From positions 5,890,001-5,954,000 of the forward strand of contig NZ_CP109435.1 of NCBI RefSeq assembly GCF_036227125.1: a DNA stretch of 64,000 nucleotides. Reading direction: 5' to 3'. Source of the stretch: Streptomyces sp. NBC_01485 (GTDB lineage Bacteria; Actinomycetota; Actinomycetes; Streptomycetales; Streptomycetaceae). This document shows positions 40,979 to 49,082 of this stretch, piece by piece. A program made the position numbers and the translations under genes. Position 1 is the stretch's first letter. Every line of letters starts with the position of its first letter. The notes beneath the pieces are model-generated. The model was not told the DNA's origin. It ran no database searches and saw nothing but the letters and a program-made list of their open reading frames with translations.

Positions 40979-41911
40979 ATGGACTGGCTGAGCAAGCTTC
41001 CCGTCGTCGGGCCGTTGGTCGCGCGCCTCATGGCCACGCACGCGTGGCGGTCGTACGAGCGCCTGGACCGGGTCAAGTGGACGCGGCTGGCCGCCGCCAT
41101 GACGTTCGTCAGCTTCGTCGCGCTCTTCCCGCTGCTGACCGTGGCCGCCGCCATCGCCGCCGCCACCCTGAGCACGTCCCGGCAGCAGGAACTCCAGGAC
41201 AAGATCGCCGACCAGGTCCCGGGCATCTCCGACCAGCTCGACATTCACAACCTGGTCCAGAACGCGGGCACCATCGGCCTCATCGCCGGCGCGGTGCTGC
41301 TGCTGACCGGCATCAGCTGGGTCGGTCAGATGCGGGACTGTCTGCGCGCGGTGTGGGAGCTGCCCGACCCGGACGAGAACCCCGTCCTGCGCAAGGCCAA
41401 GGACACGGGCGTCCTCGTCGGCTTCGGCGGCGCCGTGCTGCTCACCATCGCCATCTCCACCGTCGCCTCGGCGCTGGTCGGCTGGATCACCGACGAGCTC
41501 GGCGTCGACAAGGGCGGCTGGGGCGGCATCCTGCTGCGCGTCGCCGCCTTCACCATCGCCGTCCTCGCCGACTTCCTGCTCCTGCTGTACGTCCTCACCC
41601 TGCTGCCCGGCGTCGAATCGCCCCGCCGCCTCGTGGTCGCCGCGCTCATCGGCGCCGTCGGCTTCGAACTGCTGAAACTGCTGCTCAGCGGCTATATGCA
41701 GGGCGTGGCCGCGAACAGCATGTACGGCGCGTTCGGCGTGCCCATCGCCCTGCTGCTCTGGATCAACTTCACCGCGAAACTCGTCCTGTACTGCGCGTCC
41801 TGGACGGCGACCGGCACCGCTCCCGACCACCCGCGCGACATCGACGTCAGAGACGACGGCGACATCAGCGACGGCGGCGTACCAGGTCCGGCAGCGGCCA
41901 GCGGCGGTTGA
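40979..41911 (+). CDS. YihY/BrkB-family membrane protein
   Basis: 310 residues from the ATG at 40979. About six hydrophobic helices show the YihY/BrkB pattern: MTFVSFVALFPLLTVAAAIAA, then LIAGAVLLLTGISWVGQMRD, then SGYMQGVAANSMYGAFGVPI with LLWINFTAKLVLYCASW. It was once called ribonuclease BN by mistake; the real function in envelope biology is unclear. The C-terminal 46 bp overlap the convergent carboxypeptidase gene 3' end (41865-41911), so the two mRNAs would be antisense to each other there. Confidence 0.9.
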   Translation: MDWLSKLPVVGPLVARLMATHAWRSYERLDRVKWTRLAAAMTFVSFVALFPLLTVAAAIAAATLSTSRQQELQDKIADQVPGISDQLDIHNLVQNAGTIGLIAGAVLLLTGISWVGQMRDCLRAVWELPDPDENPVLRKAKDTGVLVGFGGAVLLTIAISTVASALVGWITDELGVDKGGWGGILLRVAAFTIAVLADFLLLLYVLTLLPGVESPRRLVVAALIGAVGFELLKLLLSGYMQGVAANSMYGAFGVPIALLLWINFTAKLVLYCASWTATGTAPDHPRDIDVRDDGDISDGGVPGPAAASGG

Positions 41912-43253
41912 CGAGGAACGCGCCGCCCGCGAGCAGCACCAGCAGCCCGCCGGTGATCGCCAGCGCGATCCACACCCCGCGCGAGCCGCTGTCGGTCACC
42001 GCGCTCGCCACCGGCTTCCCCGACGCGTTCCCGGCCCCGGCTCCGCCGGCCTGCCCGGACCCGGCGCCGGAGGACGGGTGCGCGGCGGGCTGCGCGCTGG
42101 CCTGCGCGGCGCCCTTCGGCGCGACCAGCTCACCCACCGGCGTCACCTTGCCGGCCGCCTGGAAGCCCCAGTCGAAGAGCTCGGCGGTCTCCTTGTAGAC
42201 CTCGTTGTGGTCGGTCTTCGCCGGGTTCATGACCGTCACCAGCAGCACCTTGCCGGCCCGCTCGGCGACGCCGGTGAAGGTGGCGCCCGCGTTGGTCGTG
42301 TTGCCGTTCTTGACGCCCGCGATGCCCGGGTACTGCGAGATGTCGTAGTCGCCGCTGAGCAGCCGGTTGGTGTTCTGGATCTCGAAGGTCCCCCGGCTCG
42401 TCTTGCCCTTCTTGTTCTTCGTCGTCTCGCCCGGGAACTTGGCCGAGACGGTCGAGCAGTACTCCCGGAAGTCCTTCTTCTGCAGGCCCGAGCGGGCGAA
42501 CAGGGTCAGGTCGTAGGCGGAGGAGACCTGGCCGGGGGCGTCGTAGCCGTCCGGGGAGACGACGTGCGTGTCGAGGGCCTGGAGCTCCTCGGCGTGCTCG
42601 TTCATCTCCGTCACCGTGCCCGCGACGCCGCCGTTCATCGCCGACAGCACGTGCACGGCGTCGTTTCCGGAGCGCAGGAAGACGCCGAGCCACAGATCGT
42701 GGACCGTATACGTCTCGCCCTCCTTTATGCCGACGAGGCTGGAACCCGACCCCATGCCCGCCAGGTCCTTCGGGTCGACCTTGTGCACGGTGTTCTTCGG
42801 GAACCTCGGGAGCACGGTGTCGGCGAACAGCATCTTCATCGTGCTCGCCGGGGGCAGCCGCCAGTGCGCGTTGTTCGAGGCCAGCACGTCCCCCGACTCG
42901 GCGTCCGCGACGATCCACGACCGCGCGGTGAGATCCTTCGGCAGCACCGGCGCGCCGCCCGCGATCGCCACCTGCGTCCCGGCCTGCCCGAGCCGCGTAC
43001 CGCCCACGCTCGACATGTTCGCCGGGGGAGTGACCGACGGCGACGTACTGGCCGACGGGGACGGCGACTTGCCGGTCGACGGGGACGGGGACTTGCCGGT
43101 CGACGGGGACGGGGACGCCGATGTGCCGGTCGAGGGCGACGGTGAGGCCGACGGCGACGGGCTCGGCGCCGCGAGCGAGACGGGCGCGGCGAGCGCGAGG
43201 GACGCAAGGGTCGCGGAGGTGACCAGCAGGGATCGCCTGACGGTCTGCTTCAT
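41865..43253 (-). CDS. D-alanyl-D-alanine carboxypeptidase (PBP5/DacA type)
   Basis: 462 residues. Residues 1-29 are a signal peptide, and about 30-75 a Ser/Pro/Thr repeat (SPSTGKSPSPSTGK) that forms a wall-spanning stalk. The serine peptidase S11 domain follows with PPASTMKM (SxxK), RSGNDAV (SxN) and VKNGNT in place of KTG. A C-terminal helix (IALAITGGLLVLLAGGAFLV) anchors it to the membrane before RRRR. It trims the terminal D-Ala from peptidoglycan pentapeptides outside the cell. The third motif is KNG rather than KTG, which is unusual but seen in some actinobacterial members. Confidence 0.92.
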   Translation of the reverse strand: MKQTVRRSLLVTSATLASLALAAPVSLAAPSPSPSASPSPSTGTSASPSPSTGKSPSPSTGKSPSPSASTSPSVTPPANMSSVGGTRLGQAGTQVAIAGGAPVLPKDLTARSWIVADAESGDVLASNNAHWRLPPASTMKMLFADTVLPRFPKNTVHKVDPKDLAGMGSGSSLVGIKEGETYTVHDLWLGVFLRSGNDAVHVLSAMNGGVAGTVTEMNEHAEELQALDTHVVSPDGYDAPGQVSSAYDLTLFARSGLQKKDFREYCSTVSAKFPGETTKNKKGKTSRGTFEIQNTNRLLSGDYDISQYPGIAGVKNGNTTNAGATFTGVAERAGKVLLVTVMNPAKTDHNEVYKETAELFDWGFQAAGKVTPVGELVAPKGAAQASAQPAAHPSSGAGSGQAGGAGAGNASGKPVASAVTDSGSRGVWIALAITGGLLVLLAGGAFLVNRRWPLPDLVRRRR

Positions 43254-43446
43254 GGGTGCGGGCACGACGGAGAAGGTACCCGGCACACGACGGGAAGTCC
43301 CGCCGCCTTTCCCACCCCCGTCACGGAACCAGACACGCGGCGGCGATACTGAACCCATGCTGTGCTCATCCGGGGGACAACCCCCGGACCCCCGGCCGGT
43401 CGGGTTGGCCGCGGATGCCCGGTGTCGTGATGAAAGGTCTTTTGTC

Positions 43447-43686
43447 GTGAAGCTCAGCCGCCCCGTCTCCTGGTTCCTGCTCGCCTTCGGGGTGTGGAGC
43501 TGGGTCATCTGGGTCACTTTCGTCAAGAACCTGGTCAAGGACGGCAGCGGGCTCGCCTTCGACAACGGCGACCCCACGGCGTACTTCTGGGTGCACCTGA
43601 CGCTGGCGATCGTCTCCTTCGTATGGGGGACGGTCGTCGGGGCCATCGGGTTGCGTGGTCTGCGCGCACTGCGTCGGACGTCATGA
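43447..43686 (+). CDS. Small SCO4848-family membrane protein
   Basis: 79 residues from a GTG at 43447, with GAAAGG 9 nt upstream; the long open frame above it is shadow of the carboxypeptidase gene. Two hydrophobic segments (VSWFLLAFGVWSWVIWVTFV and AYFWVHLTLAIVSFVWGTV) flank a polar loop. It matches the small membrane protein known from S. coelicolor as SCO4848. The stop overlaps the metallophosphoesterase start as ATGA. The pair is probably a unit, with this protein as a small membrane partner. Confidence 0.8.
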   Translation: MKLSRPVSWFLLAFGVWSWVIWVTFVKNLVKDGSGLAFDNGDPTAYFWVHLTLAIVSFVWGTVVGAIGLRGLRALRRTS

Positions 43687-44954
43687 CGATGGTGATCCTC
43701 TTCGTCCTGATCGCCCTGCTCGTGCTGACGGTCGTGGTCGCGGCCAACCGGTACCTCTGGCGCCGGCTGGTCCGCGACACGACCAGCGGCCCCGGCCCGG
43801 CGCGCCGCGCCGGCGCGGCGGCGATCGCGGGCGGCTGGGTGCTGGCGGTCGGCGCCCTGGTCGCCGAACGCTCCGGCGCCCCCTTCTGGCTCCAGCGCAC
43901 CCTGGCCTGGCCGGGCTTCCTGTGGCTGGCGCTGTCGGTCTACCTGCTGCTGGCCGTCCTCGCCGGCGAGGCCGTACGGCCCCTGCTGCGCCGCTTCCTG
44001 GAGCGGCGGGCGCGCGACCGGACCCCGGCCGCCGGGACGCCCGTACCGCAGCCGCAGTCGGTCCCGGCGGGCGCGCGCTCCCCGGAGCAGCCGCAGCAGC
44101 CCGAGGAGCCGGTGTCCGAGACGCCGGCGCCCTCCCGGCGGCTGTTCGTCTCCCGGGTCGTGGGCGGCGCGGCGGCCGCGGCCGCCGTCGGGACGGTCGG
44201 CTACGGCACCTACGGCGTCCTGCGCGGCCCCCGGGTCAAGCGGGTCACCGTCCCGCTCGCCAAGCTCCCGCGCGCCGCCCACGGCTACCGGATCGCCGTC
44301 GTCAGCGACATCCACCTCGGGCCGGTCCTCGGCCGGGGCTTCGCGCAGAAGGTCGTCGACACGATCAACGCGACGCAGCCCGACCTGATCGCCGTCGTCG
44401 GCGACCTCGTCGACGGCAGCGTCAAGGACCTCGGCCCGGCCGCCGCCCCGCTCGCGCAACTGAAGGCACGTCACGGCAGCTTCTTCGTCACCGGCAACCA
44501 CGAGTACTTCTCGGGCGCCGAACAGTGGGTCGAGGAGGTGCGGCGGCTCGGCCTGAACCCGCTGGAGAACGCCCGCACCGAACTCCCCTGGTTCGACCTG
44601 GCCGGCGTCAACGACCTCGCGGGCGAGAGCGAGGGCCAGGGCCCCGACTTCACCCGGGCACTCGGCGACCGCGACACCAAGCGCGCGTGCGTGCTCCTCG
44701 CCCACCAGCCGGTCCAGATCCACGACGCCGTCGAGCACGGCGTCGACCTCCAGCTCTCCGGTCACACCCACGGCGGCCAGCTCTGGCCCGGCAACTTCGT
44801 GGCCGCCGCCGCGAACCCGACCCTGGCGGGCCTGGAGCGTTACGGCGACACCCAGTTGTACGTGTCCCGGGGCGCGGGCGCCTGGGGCCCGCCCACCCGC
44901 GTGGGCGCCCCCTCCGACATCACCGTCATCCAACTGGCCTCGCCGCAAGCCTGA
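43683..44954 (+). CDS. Membrane-anchored metallophosphoesterase
   Basis: 423 residues. The ATG overlaps the upstream stop. N-terminal helices (VILFVLIALLVLTVVVA, GGWVLAVGALVA, PGFLWLALSVYLLLAVLA) anchor it, followed by a Pro/Gln linker and a twin-Arg-like RRLFVSRVVGG. The calcineurin-type catalytic domain is complete: VVSDIHLG, VVGDLVDG, GNHEY, LLAHQPV and SGHTHGGQ. Such YkuE/YaeI-like enzymes cleave phosphodiesters, for example of UDP-diacylglucosamine or phospholipids. The substrate here is unknown. The active site is probably outside the membrane. Confidence 0.92.
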   Translation: MTMVILFVLIALLVLTVVVAANRYLWRRLVRDTTSGPGPARRAGAAAIAGGWVLAVGALVAERSGAPFWLQRTLAWPGFLWLALSVYLLLAVLAGEAVRPLLRRFLERRARDRTPAAGTPVPQPQSVPAGARSPEQPQQPEEPVSETPAPSRRLFVSRVVGGAAAAAAVGTVGYGTYGVLRGPRVKRVTVPLAKLPRAAHGYRIAVVSDIHLGPVLGRGFAQKVVDTINATQPDLIAVVGDLVDGSVKDLGPAAAPLAQLKARHGSFFVTGNHEYFSGAEQWVEEVRRLGLNPLENARTELPWFDLAGVNDLAGESEGQGPDFTRALGDRDTKRACVLLAHQPVQIHDAVEHGVDLQLSGHTHGGQLWPGNFVAAAANPTLAGLERYGDTQLYVSRGAGAWGPPTRVGAPSDITVIQLASPQA

Positions 44955-44982
44955 GATGGACGAGGGGCGAGGGACGGAGAGG

Positions 44983-45015
44983 CTGAGAACGAGCTGAGAA
45001 GGAGCTGTGAAACCC
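44983..45015 (+). promoter_or_regulatory. Three 11-bp phased direct repeats (CTGAGAA-type)
   Basis: CTGAGAACGAG (44983), CTGAGAAGGAG (44994) and CTGTGAAACCC (45005) follow each other at exactly 11-bp steps, 154 bp before the SBP gene. Direct repeats phased at about one helical turn are the normal binding pattern of OmpR/PhoB-type response regulators. One is encoded 3.2 kb away at 48232. The link is inference. Confidence 0.65.
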
Positions 45016-45168
45016 GGCGGAAACAGCCGTCGGTAAGTTCTTTGGCATCTCGTCAGATTCCTCTTCCCCCAGGTGAAACCCGTGTGATTAGGTGAGCCCG
45101 CCGCCAGGGGAGTGGCGTTTTTTGTGGACTGGGCCCGGCGCACGGGCCTGGGGAGGCAGGGCATCACC

Positions 45169-46722
45169 GTGCGATCGGCTCGCATGCGGATCCTCGTGGC
45201 GCTGCTGGTTCTCGCGGTCGCCGGAGTGGGCGGCTGGCAGTTGCTGCCGTCGCAGGAGAACAGCGCGGCGGCCATCACCGTCGGCACGACGGACACCGTC
45301 ACCTCGCTCGACCCGGCCGGCGCCTACGACGCCGGTTCCTGGGCCCTGTTCAGCAATGTCTTCCAGTCGCTGCTGACGTACGAGCCGGGCGGCGTCTCGC
45401 CGGTGCCGGACGCGGCCACGAAGTGTTCCTTCGCGAAGGGCAGCCTGGTCACGTACACCTGCGCGCTGCGCGACGACCTCACCTTCCCCGGCGGCGGCAG
45501 GATGACGGCCGAGGACGTCAAGTTCTCCTTCGACCGGGTCAAGAAGATCAAGGCGAACGTCGGTCCGGCGTCCCTGTTCTCCACCCTGAAGTCGGTGGAC
45601 GCCAAGGGCCTGACCGTCACCTTCCACCTGTCGGCGCCCGACGCCACCTTCCCGTTCAAGGTGGCCACCGGAGCCGGCTCGATCGTCGACCACACCCGCT
45701 ACCCGGCGGACGCGCTGCGCACAGGCAACGATGTCGACGGCACCGGACCCTACGAGCTGACGGGGTACACGAAGGGCAAGAAGGTCCTCCTGTCGCCCAA
45801 CTCGCGCTACAAGGGCGCGGTTTCGACCGGCTCGCCCATCGAGCTGCGCTACTACGCCGACCCCGACGCCCTGGAGAAGGCGTGGAAGGGCAAGAAGATC
45901 GAGGCCGCCACCCGGCAGTTGCCGCCCGCGACGCTCGCCGCCCTCAGCACCAGCGACCCGGGCCAGCGCGTCACCGTGGGCGACAGCGCCGAGACCCGCA
46001 ACCTGTACCTCAACACCCGCTCCGACTCCCCGCTGCACGACACGGACGTCCGCAAGGCGATGGCCTGGCTGATCGACCGTGAGCAGCTCGCGTCGACCGT
46101 GTACGACGGGACCGTCGAGCCGCTGTACGCGCTCGTCCCGACCGGCATCACCGGCCACACCACGTCTTTCTTCGACAGCTACCCCGACCAGAGCGTCAAG
46201 AAGGCCCGCAAGCTCCTGGCGGAGGCCGGCGTCAGCACCCCGGTGACCTTCACCTACGGCTACGGCCTGGGCAGCGGCGCCGCGGCGGACGAAGCCAAGG
46301 AGATCAAGCGGCAGTTGGAGGCGGGCGGCCTGTTCAAGGTGAACGTCAAGGGTTACGAGTGGACCGACTTCCAGAAGCGGTGGGCCACCGGCAAACTCGA
46401 CGCGTACGCCGTCGGCTGGGTCGCCGACTACCCCGACCCGGACACCTTCGCCGCCCCGCTCGTCGGCACCGGCTCCACCATGAACACCGGCTTCAGCGAC
46501 AAGGCCGTCGACAAGTACATCGCCCAGAGCCAGCGGTTCGCCGACCGCAGCCGCGTCGACGACGCCTTCCGCGACCTCCAGCGGATCATCGCCGACGAGG
46601 TGCCGGTCATCCCGCTGTGGCAGCGCAAGGAGTACATCGTCACCAGCGCGGACGTCGGCGGCGGCCAGTACCTGGCGGACGGCAACGGCGTGTTCCGCCT
46701 CTGGAAGCTGGACTGGATCTAG
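45169..46722 (+). CDS. Peptide-type ABC substrate-binding protein (family 5), orphan
   Basis: 517 residues from the GTG at 45169 (GGGAGG lies 13 nt upstream); a GTG at 45112 and an ATG at 45184 are alternatives. The N-terminal ILVALLVLAVAGVGG is a membrane anchor or uncleaved signal with no lipobox Cys. The SBP_bac_5 fold is clear: ITVGTTDTVTSLDPAGAYDAGS, RDDLTFPGGGRMTAEDVKFS, VRKAMAWLIDRE, VGWVADYPDPD, VPVIPLWQRKEYIV. The family binds oligopeptides, nickel or sugars. No permease or ATPase genes are near. The neighbouring two-component system suggests it may act as a sensor input or borrow another transporter. Confidence 0.9.
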   Translation: MRSARMRILVALLVLAVAGVGGWQLLPSQENSAAAITVGTTDTVTSLDPAGAYDAGSWALFSNVFQSLLTYEPGGVSPVPDAATKCSFAKGSLVTYTCALRDDLTFPGGGRMTAEDVKFSFDRVKKIKANVGPASLFSTLKSVDAKGLTVTFHLSAPDATFPFKVATGAGSIVDHTRYPADALRTGNDVDGTGPYELTGYTKGKKVLLSPNSRYKGAVSTGSPIELRYYADPDALEKAWKGKKIEAATRQLPPATLAALSTSDPGQRVTVGDSAETRNLYLNTRSDSPLHDTDVRKAMAWLIDREQLASTVYDGTVEPLYALVPTGITGHTTSFFDSYPDQSVKKARKLLAEAGVSTPVTFTYGYGLGSGAAADEAKEIKRQLEAGGLFKVNVKGYEWTDFQKRWATGKLDAYAVGWVADYPDPDTFAAPLVGTGSTMNTGFSDKAVDKYIAQSQRFADRSRVDDAFRDLQRIIADEVPVIPLWQRKEYIVTSADVGGGQYLADGNGVFRLWKLDWI

Positions 46723-46780
46723 CCGGACCGGATTCAGCGGACTGGACCCGGCCGGTGCGGGCGCTCATCGTGACGTCCTC

Positions 46781-48235
46781 TCAGGGGGCGCCCCGCGTCG
46801 GCAGTTCCACCGTCACCGTCAGCCCCTCGCCCGGCGCCGTCCGCACGCTCACCTCACCGCCGTGGGCCTGGACGACCCCCTGCACGATCGCCAGGCCCAG
46901 CCCGCTGCCCGCGCCGCCGCCGGCCCGGAAGAAGCGGTCGAAGACGCGCGCCGCGTCCTCCGCGCCCAGGCCCGGCCCCTTGTCCTCGACCGTCAGGCGT
47001 ACGACGCCGTCCGTCCGCTCCACCCCGAGGCGTACCGGCACCTCGGCCGAGGTGTGGGTGCGGACGTTGGCCACCAGGTTGCCCAGCACCTGCCGCAGCC
47101 CCGACTCGTCGGCCCGCACCAGCACCGCCCCGTCCGCCTCGACCGTCACCGGCCGCCCGGGCTGCTGCGCCCGCAGATCCTGCGCCGCGTCCCGTGTCAG
47201 ACGGCTCACGTCCACGTTGCGCAGCCGCAGTTCGGGCCGCTGGTCGAGGCGGGCCAGCGTGAGGAGTTCGTCGACGAGCCGGCCCATGCGGTCCACCTCG
47301 CCGTTCATCCGGTCCCAGGCCCGCTGCCGCTCGTCCGGCTCGACCAGCATCCCCTGGTCGTAGAGCTGGAGGTAGCCGCGGATCGCGGAGAGCGGGGTGC
47401 GCAGCTCGTGCGAGGCGTCGGCGACGAAGCGGCGCAGTTGGGCCGCGCTGCGCTCGCGCGTGAGGTACGCCGTCTCCACCTGGTGGAGCATGGAGTTGAG
47501 GGCGAGCCGCAGTTGCTCCACCTCCTGGGTGGGATGGTGGCTGGAGGGCACCCGCCGGGTCAGGTCCCCCTCGGCTATCGCCGACGACGTCTCCACCATG
47601 TCCTCCAGCGGCAGCATCCGCCGGCGCACACTCCACAGGGTCAGACAGGCGAGCAGGGCCAGCAGCAGCGTGCCGACGGCGAGGTCGAGCCGCAGGGCCT
47701 TCGCGATGCCCTTGTGGAGGGCGTCCGTCGAGGTCGCCAGCAGAATGTACGTGCCGTCGGAGAGGCGGGTCGAGGTCACCCGGTAGGCGGCGCCGTGCAC
47801 GGTCACGTCGTGCGGGTCGGCGTCCCGGGTGAGCGCGCCCGGGTCGGTCACGGCGTCCGCGAGGCCGAGCTGCGCCTCGGTCGGGGCGATGCCGAAGAGG
47901 GTCAGGGCCTTGCCCGTGCCGTCCACGGCGGTGAACACGGAGTCCGGGGTCGGCCGGTCGTCCGCGTACTCGGGCACCAGCCGGTCGCGGACGAAGCCGA
48001 GGACGCTGAGCGAGTCGATCTGCCGCAGGGTGAGCCGCGAACTCCCCAGCGACGTCCGCGTCTTGGCCAGTTCGGAGTCGACCTGGTCGAGGAGGTAGTG
48101 CCGCATCGTCATCAGGCTGATCGCGGTGGCGGCGACGATGCCGAGCGCGAGCAGCCCCACGTTCGCCGCCGTCAACTTGGCGCGCAGGGAATGGATTCCG
48201 TGCCGGTGGCCCCGCTTCACGCCGAGCCGCTTCAC
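46781..48235 (-). CDS. Sensor histidine kinase
   Basis: 484 residues. The GTG at 48235 overlaps the response regulator stop as GTGA. Helix 1 is about residues 22-43 (NVGLLALGIVAATAISLMT), then an extracytoplasmic sensor of about 135 residues, helix 2 (AVGTLLLALLACLTLWSV), a HAMP region (SAIAEGDLTRRVP), the H-box DASHELRTPLSAIRG, N-box VLGNLVANVRTH, and G-boxes DKGPGLG and GSGLGLAIV. It autophosphorylates on His and signals to the regulator encoded upstream. It is of the EnvZ/TcrY type, and the stimulus is unknown. The orphan SBP gene converges on it. Confidence 0.94.
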   Translation of the reverse strand: MKRLGVKRGHRHGIHSLRAKLTAANVGLLALGIVAATAISLMTMRHYLLDQVDSELAKTRTSLGSSRLTLRQIDSLSVLGFVRDRLVPEYADDRPTPDSVFTAVDGTGKALTLFGIAPTEAQLGLADAVTDPGALTRDADPHDVTVHGAAYRVTSTRLSDGTYILLATSTDALHKGIAKALRLDLAVGTLLLALLACLTLWSVRRRMLPLEDMVETSSAIAEGDLTRRVPSSHHPTQEVEQLRLALNSMLHQVETAYLTRERSAAQLRRFVADASHELRTPLSAIRGYLQLYDQGMLVEPDERQRAWDRMNGEVDRMGRLVDELLTLARLDQRPELRLRNVDVSRLTRDAAQDLRAQQPGRPVTVEADGAVLVRADESGLRQVLGNLVANVRTHTSAEVPVRLGVERTDGVVRLTVEDKGPGLGAEDAARVFDRFFRAGGGAGSGLGLAIVQGVVQAHGGEVSVRTAPGEGLTVTVELPTRGAP

Positions 48236-48921
48236 GCCAGCCCGTATCCCACGCCCCGCCGGGTGGTGATCACCGGCGGTCCCAGCGCGTCCAGCTTGCG
48301 CCGCAGATAGCTGATGTAGGTCTCGACGACGGTCGACTCCGGCGGGGTGTGCTCGTACTGCCAGACGTGGCGCAGGAGTTGCTCCTTGGGCACGATCCGG
48401 CCGCCGTTGCGGACCAGGAAGCGCAGCAGCGCGTACTCGGTGGGGGTGAGCTCGACCGAGCGGCCCGCGCGGCGCACGCTGTACGTCGTCTCGTCCAGCT
48501 CCAGATCGCCGTAGCGCAGCGGCGGTCGCTGCGGGAGGACGTCGGCCGGGCGGGTGCGGCGCAGGACCGCCGTGATGCGGGCGACGACCACGTCGATGTC
48601 GAACGGCTTGGTGATGTAGTCGTCGCCGAAGCCGAGGGCGCCGACGATCTCCGCCGGCGCGTCCCGCGCGGTGAGGAACACCAGGGCCAAGTCAGGTCTG
48701 CGGGCGCGTAGTTCCTGGCCCAGGGCCCGGCCGTCGCCGTCCGGCAGCATCACGTCCAGCAGGGCCACGTCCGGCCGGGTGCGGTCGGCGAGGGCGAGGG
48801 CCTCGCGGACGGTGCCCGCGATCATGACCTCGAAGCGGTGGTAGCGCAGGGCGATGGCGAGGACGTCCGCGATGCTCGGTTCGTCCTCCACGACCAGCAC
48901 GGTGCCGCAAGCCGTCGTCAT
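48232..48921 (-). CDS. OmpR-family response regulator
   Basis: 229 residues from the ATG at 48921; the longer frame is discarded because it runs over the divergent promoter. The receiver domain has Asp12/Asp13-type acidic residues (VVEDEPS), phosphoacceptor Asp56 (ALLDVMLPDGDG), the T/S of FLTARD and Lys in YITKPFD. The C-terminal winged helix includes LTPTEYALLRFLVRNGGRIV and TVVETYISYLRRKLD. It precedes and is coupled to the sensor kinase. Its probable target type is an 11-bp phased direct repeat, as seen before the SBP gene at 44983-45015. Confidence 0.95.
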   Translation of the reverse strand: MTTACGTVLVVEDEPSIADVLAIALRYHRFEVMIAGTVREALALADRTRPDVALLDVMLPDGDGRALGQELRARRPDLALVFLTARDAPAEIVGALGFGDDYITKPFDIDVVVARITAVLRRTRPADVLPQRPPLRYGDLELDETTYSVRRAGRSVELTPTEYALLRFLVRNGGRIVPKEQLLRHVWQYEHTPPESTVVETYISYLRRKLDALGPPVITTRRGVGYGLA

Positions 48922-49082
48922 GCCCCCAGTATCGGCGGGCCCACCGGCCGTCCGGGCCGGTTCGCGCTTTGGAGTTCCTTGAGAGTCATGAGCGCCGCAT
49001 GTCCACACACGCGCGGCGCCGCCAATCCTGTTGCGCAGGACCTTGGGGGGACCGACCGACCATGCGACGAAGGAGTTTGAGC

